Part shown: one piece after another, positions 56,965 to 64,000 of the stretch | Position numbering within the stretch: the stretch's first letter is position 1 | Layout: each line of letters begins with the position of its first letter | NCBI GenBank assembly: GCA_964036665.1 | Contig: OZ038526.1 | Coordinates: forward strand, 30,132,001-30,196,000 | Length of the DNA stretch: 64,000 nt | Direction of reading: 5' to 3' | DNA from: Gordius sp. MW1 | Lineage: Eukaryota; Nematomorpha; Gordioida; Gordea; Gordiidae | Position numbers and translations under genes: made by a program | The notes under the pieces: model-generated | Told to the model about the DNA's origin: nothing | What the model saw: only the letters and a program-made list of their open reading frames with translations | Database searches by the model: none

Positions 56965-59900
56965 ATAATAATTGTTTATTTTATTATGCAAGATTTACAT
57001 TAAATGAAACTAAAAACAACATAAAAATCATAGAGGTAAACATTCAAAAATTGCCATAGCGTTGTAATGGCAAATAATCATTCCGATTTTCTGTTTTATA
57101 AAAAAAGTTTCCCTTTTGTCAAGGGTATTGGCAGCTATGCGGCGTCCCAATTCCTTCAGGAGGGCTTGGGTTTTAGGACCTATTGTAGTGAGGGTAGTGG
57201 TCACTATGGGGGAGAAAAGGAGTGAGGAATTAAGTTCTGCGTATTTAGCGGATTTTAATCTTTCAGAATCAACAAGGGGGTCTTTGTTTTGGTTTGAGGG
57301 AGCAAAGGCATCCGGACAAGTGTAGTCCCAAGCTAGGCATAGCCCTTTTGCCCATGGGATGAGGGTCTGTCCATCAGGTCTCTTCTTGTCGCTAAGGCAA
57401 AGACCATTAGGCTCCAATTGGGAAGGAAAGCCCGCCTTTTTGAATGTCTTCTGTAGAAGAGCGTTAACGGATGTGTGCCGTAGAAATCTGGCCTTATTAA
57501 ATTTGCAATGCAGGCCGTGGTGACCTTTTGTACCAACGGATGAGCCACATAAGTTGCATTGATGAGAGGCAACTATATCGCATCCTAGGCGGAGCCCTGT
57601 TGCAATCCTGAACTCGTTGTTGGAGAGTTGAAGGTCATGAGTCCGACTTGGGATGGCCTCCAACCACTCGTGGCCGGACCTTGATGCGAAACTTCTTAAA
57701 GCTGGTAACTCCTCCAACGATGCGCCCGATATAAGAGTTTTAAGGGCATGGTCGTAGAGAGGAGTGTTCCAACTCTTTTGAGAGTTTATGGTAGGGAATG
57801 GAGTGTTAGGGTCGGACAAAGAACTCCACATGTCGAGGGCGATTTGGGTGAAAGGATCTGGTTGATCGATTAGTATGTCGATGATTGGTTTGGCTGAAAG
57901 TCGACTCGAGATGAAGGCCGACAAAGCTACAAGAGAGGATGATCTCAGGCCCAAACCACCATATTTTGTGGGGAGACACGCTTGTTTCCATTGAGACCCA
58001 GTAAAAGAAAGGTTTGTGATTTCCTCGACAACATCTTTGAGTTTTTGGTCGAATAAAGATAGAGCACTGGGATTTAAGAATGAGGTGGATGACCTGAAGA
58101 TATGATTTATCTTAGGTAAAGAATAGCAGTTTTTAATTAAAAAGAAAGCCTGGTGGGCTGGCAAGTAAGAAAGGAGGGGTTTGATTTCTACTAGTTTTTG
58201 GATTGTCTCTGTTAATAACTTGTTACAAGGGTGTGAGCCACCTATGGGAGATCCTAAGTGCGTTAGTTCGTTAGGGTGAATATGTTTGAAAGCGTCAAAG
58301 TATGGGTCTAGGCTTAAAGGGTCAGTATTGTTTTTGCAAACCTCGGTCTTGGTATGATTAAGATGGAGACCAATTTTTGAAGCTTCGACTTCAAGGTATG
58401 AAAGGGCTTCTTTGACGTCATCTGCATTTCCTTTGATGGTACCATCGTCTAGGTACCACAAGTTGAGTGATAGATTATATTTAGAGGCTAGGTCTTCGGT
58501 CAGGGATTTTATACCTAGGCAGAATAGTAGGGGGCCTAGCGGGTCTCCTTGTTGAATGCCGTCACTCGATGCAATTATTTTGGAATTAAAGTTGAGCATG
58601 GAAGTAGGAGCGTAGCATGCGTTAAGGAAAATGGAGTACTCGGGAAGAAATTTGTAAGCCTCTGTTAAGAAGTGTGACCTGTAGATAGTATTAAAGGCGT
58701 TTTTGAAGTCGATCTTAGCTAGGATCGAATGGTCGGGATGGGCGAGGGCTATGCGGACAGCGTGAGAGGCGATTTCACAACCACACTTGATTCCGAAACC
58801 TAGTTGGATGGGAGCTAATTGATCTGCAATGTTGGTTTTTACTCGAGCAATAATTAGTTTGCAGCATAGGCGTCTAAAAATTGAACCCATGGCTATTGGA
58901 CGAAGGCCACCATCTGGTTTGGTAAGTGATATTAGGGTGGCCCCAAAAAAATAGGGAGAGATCGCGTCAGGTACTAAGCCTTTAATAACCTGGTTAAGGA
59001 AGATTGCTAGGGTGGATGTGAAGTGGCCAGACCTGTCAATGTGAGGTCTTGTTAATTCTATTAAATGTGAAGCCCGGAAACCGTCTAAACCAGAACCTAC
59101 TGAGGATTTTTTAAAAGAACCGATAGCCTCGAGAATTTCATGCGATGTGAAGTCCTTGAAGGGGGAATTGATTGTAGAGGGAAATTGGGAGCAATTTATT
59201 TCAGGGTGTTTAATTTGTAAAGATTCGAAGGTTTCTTGAGTGTCTGGGGAAATTTTGCAGTCTGAATTGGCCAGGCGAAGAGCACCCTGGATGTCGAAAA
59301 GGTTGAGTTTAGCGGAAACCCGTTTGGCTCTTTGTTGAACTGATGTAATCTTATGGATGTGTGGCTCGTAAATAATAGGGGGTGATGAAACGTCCCATTT
59401 TGCTGAGTTTTGTTTAACCCAGTTCGAAAGGGTACCTTTGTAATTTGATGGTGGTACTGAAAGGACACGGGAAGTAAATTGAAAAAGGTTGGCCCAATGG
59501 AGGGTGCTGCTTGGATCCTTAGAGAGGTTTGAGATGGCATCAGTAAGGGCAATTAGAACTTGATGTCTGGCTCCTTTAGGGATGTTTTTTAAAATCCTGT
59601 TAACAGGGGAATGAGGGATGTCTGAATATGTATTGTTGGTGGTGGTTCCGACCTGGGAGTAGGTATTATGCGATAAATGGTTGTGAGTTGAGGTGAGTAT
59701 AGCTGCTGGATGTTTTCCAGAGCCTGGGCACCTCTGTTTTAATGGACCGTGAACGTGAATCAAATTAGAGAGGGTAATTGAAGCTAACCTGTAGCAGACT
59801 GGGCAGGTTCCGGTTTGGGTTGTGGAGTTTGTGTTGTTCATGTAGAATAATTATGGGTATTTGCAGATTGTGACTGTAAACACAATTTACAAATTGTAGC

Positions 59901-61552
59901 GTATTTCATTCTGACAGACTTCGGAGATGGTTTATATCTAGCATATATTATATTTATTTTAAAAATTTTATAGAAAAACCTATCATTACTTTGCTATAAA
60001 ATATAATGGAGAAAATTTTTATTTGAAGCCAAAAAAGAATGGTTGTGAATTAATTCTGTATTATAAAAATAAGTATTTCGTAGATATAAGGGAATATAAA
60101 GAGCGAATGAAATGGGGGAAAAAAGAATGATATGGAAATTAATTATTATAGGAATTAGAAATAAGTAATAGAGAAGATTAGGGAATAAAAAAGGCGAATT
60201 GTACTAGAAATTTTATTTGTAATAAAATTCAATGAATGAGAATTAAACACTGTGCATACATTGTGTGAAATGGCATGACACCTTTGTTTTAAGTCTAAAC
60301 GGCACACATGTGTATTGCAAACAATGAAATGACTACATAAATATAAATATCTCAATCCCTTCCAAAAACGTAGCTAAGAAATGGAGTCGGGCAAAGATTT
60401 ACTTGGGGTGGCAGCATTCGGGATATACAATCTAATAAAAAAGTAACAAGAAAATATACTATGATTTTAATTTAACTATGCCCGAATCTCAATAGCGTGC
60501 CAGCCCAAAAATAAAAATTTAAGACAGCGGACTGGGCATTTCTGGTCTCTGCGCTATACTATGGGGTTAATCTGTGATGTAGCTCCTACATGAGGTTATT
60601 TTTAATAATAAGATGTTATGCAATTCTCAAAAGATCCAATTAAATGCTTAATATAAATTAACATCCTCAAACTGAATTTAAGTGGAATTGCACTAAAATG
60701 TGTCATGGCATGTATATTATTAAACTGTTACTAACATATAGTTATTTTTATGATAATTAACTTGTGGGTCAGTCAAAATATGTTTAATGTAATAAAAATA
60801 CCACTTAAAATAATTATTATTTTATGCATATAGAAAATATAAAAATAAATCCAATTTTTACAATTTTTAGTTTGTTTGAGTATAAAAATTCATAGATAAA
60901 ATAAAAATTATAAGCAAGGAAAATGTAAATTTACCTATTCTTAAATATTTATTGCAATAAAAATTTTATTATAAATATATATCATCATATTAAAATATGG
61001 TAGACTTAACATGAGTGAAAGAAAATTATATATTGAATTATTTTAGGATAAAAATAAATTTCATTTAACTATGATTTTAAAAAAGACAATATCATTCTAA
61101 ATTTTAAATTGAAATTTTAGGATTAAACTTTAAATTCCATAATTCAATATTTAAATACTGATGTACCCTCTTCGTAACGTTGATCATATAATAATTCAAT
61201 AAAGGCTTGAACGAATAAGGGATAAAGTAAGTTTGAAAATTCTGCCTATCATTCAATAATTAACATGAAATAAATATGATACCTTATATTTATCAAGAGA
61301 CATTTCTACCAGGCCTAACAAACTGCTGTAGATTTCAGTATAATTTTGATATACATCCCTAAAGAATTATAAAATAACAACTACAGTTTACCTTTTAACT
61401 TCACCACCTTTGTTAACAGAATTTACTTCTTTTAAAAATACACTAACAGTTTCCTTAATTATTATAGAATGCAAAATGTGATGCATTACCGAAAGATTGT
61501 TCTCTTTCAGTAATTCTATGATTTTATTCTTTGTTTCAGCAGTCAAGCTCAT
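42890..61552 (-). CDS. taf5: TFIID subunit TAF5, 18 exons, complete
   Basis: Exons: 61392-61552, 61283-61358, 61167-61245, 54535-54658, 53616-53734, 53141-53218, 52380-52498, 51114-51205, 50452-50571, 49522-49667, 48653-48790, 47266-47347, 46613-46724, 45242-45355, 44342-44396, 44001-44123, 43374-43521 and 42890-43058. Phases close at every junction, giving 684 residues (fly about 700, human 800). Residues 1-53 are LisH-like ([16 protein letters not shown]). The NTD2 domain follows with [20 protein letters not shown], then [13 protein letters not shown], a basic linker [13 protein letters not shown] near 253, NRIPLPE, and six WD40 repeats from about residue 322 (for example [46 protein letters not shown]). 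The C-terminus [20 protein letters not shown] matches the family end. TAF5 is a core scaffold of TFIID. Introns hold many MITEs and one LINE. Confidence 0.95.
44868..44946 (-). repeat. tRNA-like element in a TAF5 intron
   Basis: On the minus strand GGCGTAGTTGGTATAGGC (box A and D arm), a TTGT/ACAA stem with loop, and GCGGGTTCAAATCCCGC (perfect T arm, box B) occur in tRNA order. The acceptor halves do not pair, and a GCCTCCACGCCC piece is repeated at 45131. It is therefore a tRNA pseudogene or SINE head. It lies in the intron 44397-45241. Confidence 0.5.
45838..46003. mobile_element. hAT MITE (CATGGGCGTAGCCAAGGGG family), TAF5 intron
   Basis: The ends CATGGGCGTAGCC and GACTACGCCCACG are inverted; the interior has a GCCCCCCTCTAAATCC block near the left and TTTTGCCCCTCCCTAAATCA near the right, as in the copies at 51663, 52205 and 56255. 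A partial, reversed copy lies at about 46330-46458. Confidence 0.7.
47559..47955. mobile_element. MITE with TAGACTGCTCATG ends, TAF5 intron
   Basis: The left end reads TATAGACTGCTCATGTC and the right end GATGAGCAGTGTA. Inner motifs (CATATGTTTTATATGGTAAA, GTGCACATTTCGAAATGGCG, AAAAATGGTACAC) are the reverse complement of those at 55129-55531, so the two are family members in opposite orientation. Confidence 0.7.
48330..48475. repeat. GC-rich CCCG repeat in a TAF5 intron
   Basis: The block with GGTCAGATTTGTTAACATTT, TTTCTGCCCTACCCGGC, GCCCGCCCAGGCTCGCCC and CTGCCCGAACTGCCGGGCC matches a unit present twice in tandem at 56510-56830. Ends are not clear. Confidence 0.55.
50097..50296. mobile_element. 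hAT MITE (TAGAGTTGTTAAATTGC family), exact 8-bp duplication, TAF5 intron
   Basis: ACTGCGCA lies on both sides (50089-50096, 50297-50304). It is 200 bp, with termini GAGTTGTTAAATTGC and GCAATTTAACAACTC and the subterminal TGCTCGAG / GTGCGTGCTCGC blocks that also occur in the arms of the 17593 foldback. Confidence 0.93.
50902..51097. mobile_element. hAT MITE (TAGTGTTGTAAAAACGG family), TAF5 intron
   Basis: Flanks CCAGGGAG and CCAGGGAT agree at seven of eight positions. Termini TAATATTGTAAAAACGG and CCGTTTTTACAAGACTA. Its right end is 17 bp from the donor side of the exon ending at 51114. Confidence 0.85.
51663..51827. mobile_element. hAT MITE (CATGGGCGTAGCC family), exact 8-bp duplication, TAF5 intron
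   Basis: CGCATATA flanks both sides (51655-51662, 51828-51835). 165 bp; right end GGCTACGCCCATG. Its right part and about 130 bp of flank are repeated at about 51990-52190. Confidence 0.9.
51990..52190 (+). repeat. Tandem duplication of a MITE end plus flanking sequence
   Basis: ATCATTATTGCCCCCCC, CCAATGCTAGCGACGCCC and ATGCGCATATAAGACCC, then AACAAAATAAATTAATTTAC and TTAGCATAGCGGTCCAGAG, repeat the order seen at 51780-51955 with several differences. A local duplication after the MITE insertion explains a MITE right end that lacks a left end. Confidence 0.75.
52205..52352. mobile_element. hAT MITE (CATGGGCGTAGCC family), TAF5 intron
   Basis: Ends CATGAGCGTAGCCAAGGGG and GGCTACGCCCATG; flanks TGAAGGTG and TGAAGTTT agree at six of eight. 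C-runs dominate the right half. It lies 28 bp from the TAF5 exon that ends at 52380. Confidence 0.75.
52915..52990 (-). repeat. Terminus of the GGAC-microsatellite family, TAF5 intron
   Basis: AATTGCTAGCCAATTTATGG, GCTCGCTTTTGGTTGTCC, then GTCCGTCCTGTCC repeats: the reverse complement of the junction at 12190-12235. Confidence 0.65.
53364..53514. mobile_element. hAT MITE (TAGTGTTGTAAAAACGG family), TAF5 intron
   Basis: Ends CAGTGTTGTAAAAGCGG and CCGTTTTTACAACACTA with inner GGTCGACC and GTCGAC motifs; 151 bp, shorter than relatives. The flanks share TATTAC but the duplication is not exact. Confidence 0.75.
54257..54459. mobile_element. hAT MITE (TAGAGTTGTTAAATTGC family), exact 8-bp duplication, TAF5 intron
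   Basis: CTAGAACC lies at 54249-54256 and 54460-54467. The termini TAGAGTTGTTAAATTGC and GCAATTTAACAACTCTA are perfect inverted repeats; 203 bp, in opposite orientation to the copy at 50097. Confidence 0.95.
54761..54968. mobile_element. hAT MITE (TAGTGTTGTAAAAACGG family), TAF5 intron
   Basis: Left end TAGTGTTGTAAAAACGG, right end CCTTTTTACAACACCA, 208 bp with several GTCGAC and GGTTTTGGTCGAC motifs. No matching target duplication is visible. Confidence 0.7.
55129..55531. mobile_element. MITE with CATAGACTAGATAGACTG ends, large TAF5 intron
   Basis: Left end CATAGACTAGATAGACTG, right end GAGCAGTCTATGTAGTCTAT. About 400 bp, no coding capacity. The layout of two AGACT repeats at each end matches the outer terminus of the P-type element at 13107, suggesting P-derived MITEs. 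Confidence 0.7.
56255..56428. mobile_element. hAT MITE (CATGGGCGTAGCC family), TAF5 intron 3
   Basis: Flanks AAATCTAG and AAAGCTAG agree at seven of eight; right end TTGGCTAAGCCCATG; interior GCTGCCCCCTTCTAAAG and GCCCCCTCCCCC as in the other copies. Confidence 0.8.
56510..56830. repeat. Two tandem copies of the GC-rich CCCG repeat
   Basis: Both copies run GAGGTCAGTTT or GAGGTCAGATTTG, TTTCTG(T/C)CC, CGGCCC, then CTGCCCGG, TTTGCCCGTTA(A/G), CCCGAATTT and ATCCCAAA. The first is about 150 bp and the second about 160 bp. A third copy is at 48330-48475. Confidence 0.7.
56930..59900 (-). mobile_element. Young LINE of the RLE (R2-like) type inserted in TAF5 intron 3
   Basis: A 31-base T-run at 56930-56960 is the poly(A) tail of a minus-strand element; a 67-bp 3' UTR separates it from the stop codon at 57028. 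The 5' end is about 50 bp or more beyond the start codon and I could not find a target duplication. It reads in the same direction as TAF5 within the 6.5-kb intron 54659-61166. An open frame plus a long homopolymer tail point to recent arrival. It is not in 28S rDNA, unlike R2 itself. Confidence 0.88.
57028..59841 (-). CDS. LINE polyprotein: zinc finger, reverse transcriptase, restriction-like endonuclease
   Basis: A single frame of 937 codons. Residues 13-46 form a Cys/His cluster (CPVCYRL... [17 protein letters not shown]). Reverse transcriptase motifs follow: [52 protein letters not shown] and the catalytic [10 protein letters not shown] near residue 465, then HLGSPIGG. After the thumb come a CCHC finger ([18 protein letters not shown]) and the endonuclease core ([21 protein letters not shown]), the PD-(D/E)xK type of R2-like LINEs. 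This endonuclease nicks target DNA for target-primed reverse transcription. All key residues are present, so the protein may be functional. Clade placement within the RLE group (R2, R4, NeSL, Hero, CRE) needs a tree. Confidence 0.92.
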   Translation of the reverse strand: MNNTNSTTQTGTCPVCYRLASITLSNLIHVHGPLKQRCPGSGKHPAAILTSTHNHLSHNTYSQVGTTTNNTYSDIPHSPVNRILKNIPKGARHQVLIALTDAISNLSKDPSSTLHWANLFQFTSRVLSVPPSNYKGTLSNWVKQNSAKWDVSSPPIIYEPHIHKITSVQQRAKRVSAKLNLFDIQGALRLANSDCKISPDTQETFESLQIKHPEINCSQFPSTINSPFKDFTSHEILEAIGSFKKSSVGSGLDGFRASHLIELTRPHIDRSGHFTSTLAIFLNQVIKGLVPDAISPYFFGATLISLTKPDGGLRPIAMGSIFRRLCCKLIIARVKTNIADQLAPIQLGFGIKCGCEIASHAVRIALAHPDHSILAKIDFKNAFNTIYRSHFLTEAYKFLPEYSIFLNACYAPTSMLNFNSKIIASSDGIQQGDPLGPLLFCLGIKSLTEDLASKYNLSLNLWYLDDGTIKGNADDVKEALSYLEVEASKIGLHLNHTKTEVCKNNTDPLSLDPYFDAFKHIHPNELTHLGSPIGGSHPCNKLLTETIQKLVEIKPLLSYLPAHQAFFLIKNCYSLPKINHIFRSSTSFLNPSALSLFDQKLKDVVEEITNLSFTGSQWKQACLPTKYGGLGLRSSSLVALSAFISSRLSAKPIIDILIDQPDPFTQIALDMWSSLSDPNTPFPTINSQKSWNTPLYDHALKTLISGASLEELPALRSFASRSGHEWLEAIPSRTHDLQLSNNEFRIATGLRLGCDIVASHQCNLCGSSVGTKGHHGLHCKFNKARFLRHTSVNALLQKTFKKAGFPSQLEPNGLCLSDKKRPDGQTLIPWAKGLCLAWDYTCPDAFAPSNQNKDPLVDSERLKSAKYAELNSSLLFSPIVTTTLTTIGPKTQALLKELGRRIAANTLDKRETFFIKQKIGMIICHYNAMAIFECLPL
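59901..61166. other. Right part of TAF5 intron 3, nothing recognised
   Basis: AT-rich sequence with no coding segment or repeat terminus that I can define, apart from the unresolved 5' boundary of the LINE near 59900. Confidence 0.4.
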
Positions 61553-61960
61553 TTTTAAAATTCATATTTACCACATGATTCAATATCAAGATGTCAATTA
61601 GTTACTAAATCCAAACCAATCTTTGCCATAAATTTGTATAATAAGCCAAAGTTAATTTCTAAAATTGCATTAAGAGAGTATTTTGTGCCATTGCACATAA
61701 ATTGTTTTATATAAAGTTTCAATACTGAATAATAACGAGCAAGAGTATAACGTATAAACATTAGATTTATCTCGATCTGGGCCCTTAAAACTACAGCCCC
61801 TGTTACAAACATAGATTTATAACCTTATATATAACTCAATCACCCAATGCACGATTTAATTAAATGATAGGCAAAACGCAGGCAAAAAGTTAATTACTAT
61901 GGCTGTGTTACTTTGGCCTGCGCATGGCTTTCAATTTGCTTACTGGCACGTGTGTAGTGT
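61553..61960 (-). promoter_or_regulatory. Probable TAF5 5' region
   Basis: This is the flank immediately upstream of the TAF5 start codon at 61552. No TATA box at a sensible distance is evident; CTGCGCATGGC at about 61918 resembles an NRF-1 half-palindrome, a motif common in housekeeping promoters. A 5' UTR exon further upstream cannot be excluded. Confidence 0.3.
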
Positions 61961-63238
61961 TCAAGCATTGAGTAGCTTATTGACAAAATATCTAATAGCT
62001 TCTAGAAATTTCCAGCATCTAACACAATTAAACATATAAAGCATTTCAACATTATACCAGAAACTCATTCCATTCACCTACTTAACTACAGGATTACCTT
62101 ACTCCATCCCATCTACTCTCGTCTTATATATATCCCTATATTTAATTGATACCTCATCGTTGCATGTGCACAATCTCTCCTCTCGCGTTTTTCTTATCTC
62201 CAAATTGTATCTCACTTATTTTTGATTTGTTTTTATCAAATAAAGAAATAAAATATCATCATCCTGTCTTCAATCTTAATACATGGTGTCATCCTAAATT
62301 ACCATAGGTGTAGCTCATGAATTTGTTTAAGGTTGTTATCAAAATTAAGATTTACTTTAAGATTAGAATCATAATTTTGTATATTTATTATAAAGATAGA
62401 TACTTTAATGAACCATTTAACTTAATGAATCAACTGATATAAGCGAATGAATGTTTAATTTTTTATTTTATCTCAGCTTCCACAAAATTTGACCTGTTCA
62501 TGCATATGTTTTTTATATATGCTAAAGTAACAAGCAAAAATTTAACTATAATATTTCTTACAATTGAAATATATATGATATTAATTACTATATTAAACAT
62601 AATCAATAATTAGCTACTTATAAGCAATACGAGGTCTGGTGTTTTCACGGAGGAAAAATGTACAATCAAGTTTCATTCATAGCAATTTGAACATTCATGT
62701 TCGGAAACATTATATTTTAAAAAATTTCTTTAGAGAAATGAAATGTGTATTAAATCTTTCCAGGTGTTTATAAGTGTCTTAAATCTTTTATGCGACTAAC
62801 AATAATTTTACGCAATGCATGAGCGAGGTAAATCTTAAATTTGCTTTAAAAGATAGATCTTTTGAATCTTTTTGCATTATATCAAATAATTGGATAACTT
62901 GAATTAGTTGTAGTACTTACAAATGGCGGTCAAAATTGGCATCACTTTTTTAAAGCGAATGAGCAGTCTATTTAGTCTATGGTTACACTAAATTAAACGT
63001 CGAGTTCTTAGCCAATATCAGCTAAATTTCTTGATTCATTATTAAACATTTTAGAATTAATTTTAAAATTTATGAATATTTGGTGTTATTAAGAATATTT
63101 CAATAATTTTAGATTTTTAAAATGATGCAGTCAAAATAGAGATTGCATAGCTTAACATCGCCAGCCCCAGTTAAATTTGATAACACAATTGCCCAATATA
63201 GTATCGCTAAATTAATGATACTCCAAACAAAACCCTTA
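61961..63238. other. Intergenic AT-rich stretch
   Basis: Nothing coding was recognised. At 62961-62985 GAGCAGTCTATTTAGTCTA TGG is an isolated right end of the P-like MITE family; the matching left end was not found. Confidence 0.4.
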
Positions 63239-63654
63239 TAGAGAGCCTTGCAAAATTGATTTTCTTAAGTCCTAGCCTAAATTTTTATAATAAAATTTTC
63301 AGGCAAATCTTACATTTAAAAATTTATGTTAGGTATAAGAATCCAATTTCTTTAGCTACAAAAATTAAAACTTATAATTTCAACCTAAAAATAAATATAA
63401 ATTAACAATAGATAAATGCTTCTTTTGAAATATCTAGATTGTTTATTTTAAAGTACTAGTTGCTACTTAATATGGAAAATTTTCAATATTGTTCAAAAGG
63501 TTATTAAAGGCGGAAGGGCTGGTTTGAATGCTAAATTATGTACGTTGTCCGAAGATATTTATTTTATCTCTAGTTGAGTTTATTTAAATCATATTTAACA
63601 GATGGTTAGTTTGCTTGGTTCAGTTCGGGTCGGGCAGCACGTGAAAGGTTCTAT
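63239..63654. mobile_element. Degenerate relative of the 6299-6822 hAT-like element
   Basis: Left end GAGAGCCTTGCAAAATTGA, right end GTTCGGGTCGGGCAGCACG then GGTTCTA, the same order as at 6299-6822 (GAGCCCTGCAAAATTAA; TTCGGGCCGGGCTTCGTG). The flanks CCCTTATA and TCCTTACA agree at six of eight. Confidence 0.55.
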
Positions 63655-63699
63655 CCTTACATTACACTTATAACTATGTTAATAAAAAATCAGAACAGT

Positions 63700-64000
63700 T
63701 CATAAGATTGTTGCCCATACCATTCTGTAAAAAGTACACTCAACAGATTTCCTGGACCTTGCTAGTCTTTTGTTGAACATACTTTTTCTTCGTTGAGTGA
63801 AGAGCTTGGATAAGATTTCATGACAAACTCAGAAAGCTGAAAAGCTTCATCAGATATAAACACCAATGGGGCTTTTATATGACTATCAGATAAGAAAGTG
63901 TCAGGGGGTAAAAAGTTTTTATCTTCTTGTATCCTCCTATACAGGGAACTCTGTTTCCAAACCCCTCCGCTTTGACGTCCTAAGGCTCCTACATTAATAT
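63700..64000 (-). pseudogene. PIF/Harbinger transposase fragment, cut by the window edge
   Basis: The minus strand encodes VGALGRQSGGVWKQSSLYRR, FLPPDTFLSDSHIKAPLVF, ISDEAFQLSEFVMKSYP and SSSLNEE. The order Asp/Gly-rich start, PLVF(V/I)xDEAF and LxxxVMKPYP-like matches the second half of the HARBI1/DDE_Tnp_4 nuclease; the Asp in SDEAF is a catalytic-core position. After NEE the frame shifts by one base and continues as MFNKRLARSRKSVECTFYRM, the usual next helix. The N-terminal half lies outside the window. One frameshift is visible, so this copy is inactive unless that base is an error. Confidence 0.75.

Noticed and set aside
57116-57325. Open frames within 57116-59552 on both strands
   Set aside because: Shadows of the LINE frame.

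Overview
This is about 64 kb of a very AT-rich invertebrate animal genome. The evidence is spliced host genes with GT/AG introns of a few hundred bases to several kilobases, metazoan-type proteins (TAF5, syntaxin-8, Fis1), and a dense load of animal transposons (P/THAP, hAT, Helitron, Harbinger, Ty3, RLE-type LINE). I cannot name the species. All assignments are by eye; no database search was run.

Host genes lie in the right two thirds. A Fis1-like gene (28086-28552, +, three exons, N-terminal part not found) is followed by a syntaxin-8 gene (33574-42137, +, six recognised exons, first exon not found). A complete TAF5 gene converges on it (42890-61552, -, 18 exons). I reconstructed all 18 exons by splice sites and reading phase, giving 684 codons with every phase closing: an N-terminal LisH-like segment, the TAF5 NTD2 domain, a basic linker and six WD40 repeats. 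Two orphan coding-looking exons lie at 191-320 and 7137-7343 (-).

The left third is repeat territory: hAT-type MITEs with 8-bp target duplications, a Harbinger MITE nested in one of them, Helitron-like units, tRNA-like SINE pieces, a 129/108-bp satellite built on a CCAATGG palindrome (8.6-11.7 kb), and a short tandem repeat ending in a (GGAC)n-rich tract.

From 13107 to about 28026 lies one layered composite. A P-element/THAP9-type transposon (about 4.8 kb net) has roughly 510-bp terminal inverted repeats that each include a full copy of the THAP exons. It has been hit by at least four insertions: a MULE-like MITE, an unclassified 541-bp unit, a 3.76-kb hAT foldback element carrying two inverted satellite arrays, and a young Ty3 element with near-identical LTRs. 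The composite ends about 60 bp before the first recognised Fis1 exon.

The syntaxin-8 introns hold two related ZMYM1-like hAT transposons in opposite orientation, which together form a large inverted repeat. The TAF5 introns hold many short hAT and P-like MITEs, a tRNA-like element and, in intron 3 on the same strand as TAF5, an uninterrupted 937-codon LINE with a C-terminal restriction-like endonuclease and a 31-base poly(A) tail. A Harbinger transposase fragment runs off the right edge.
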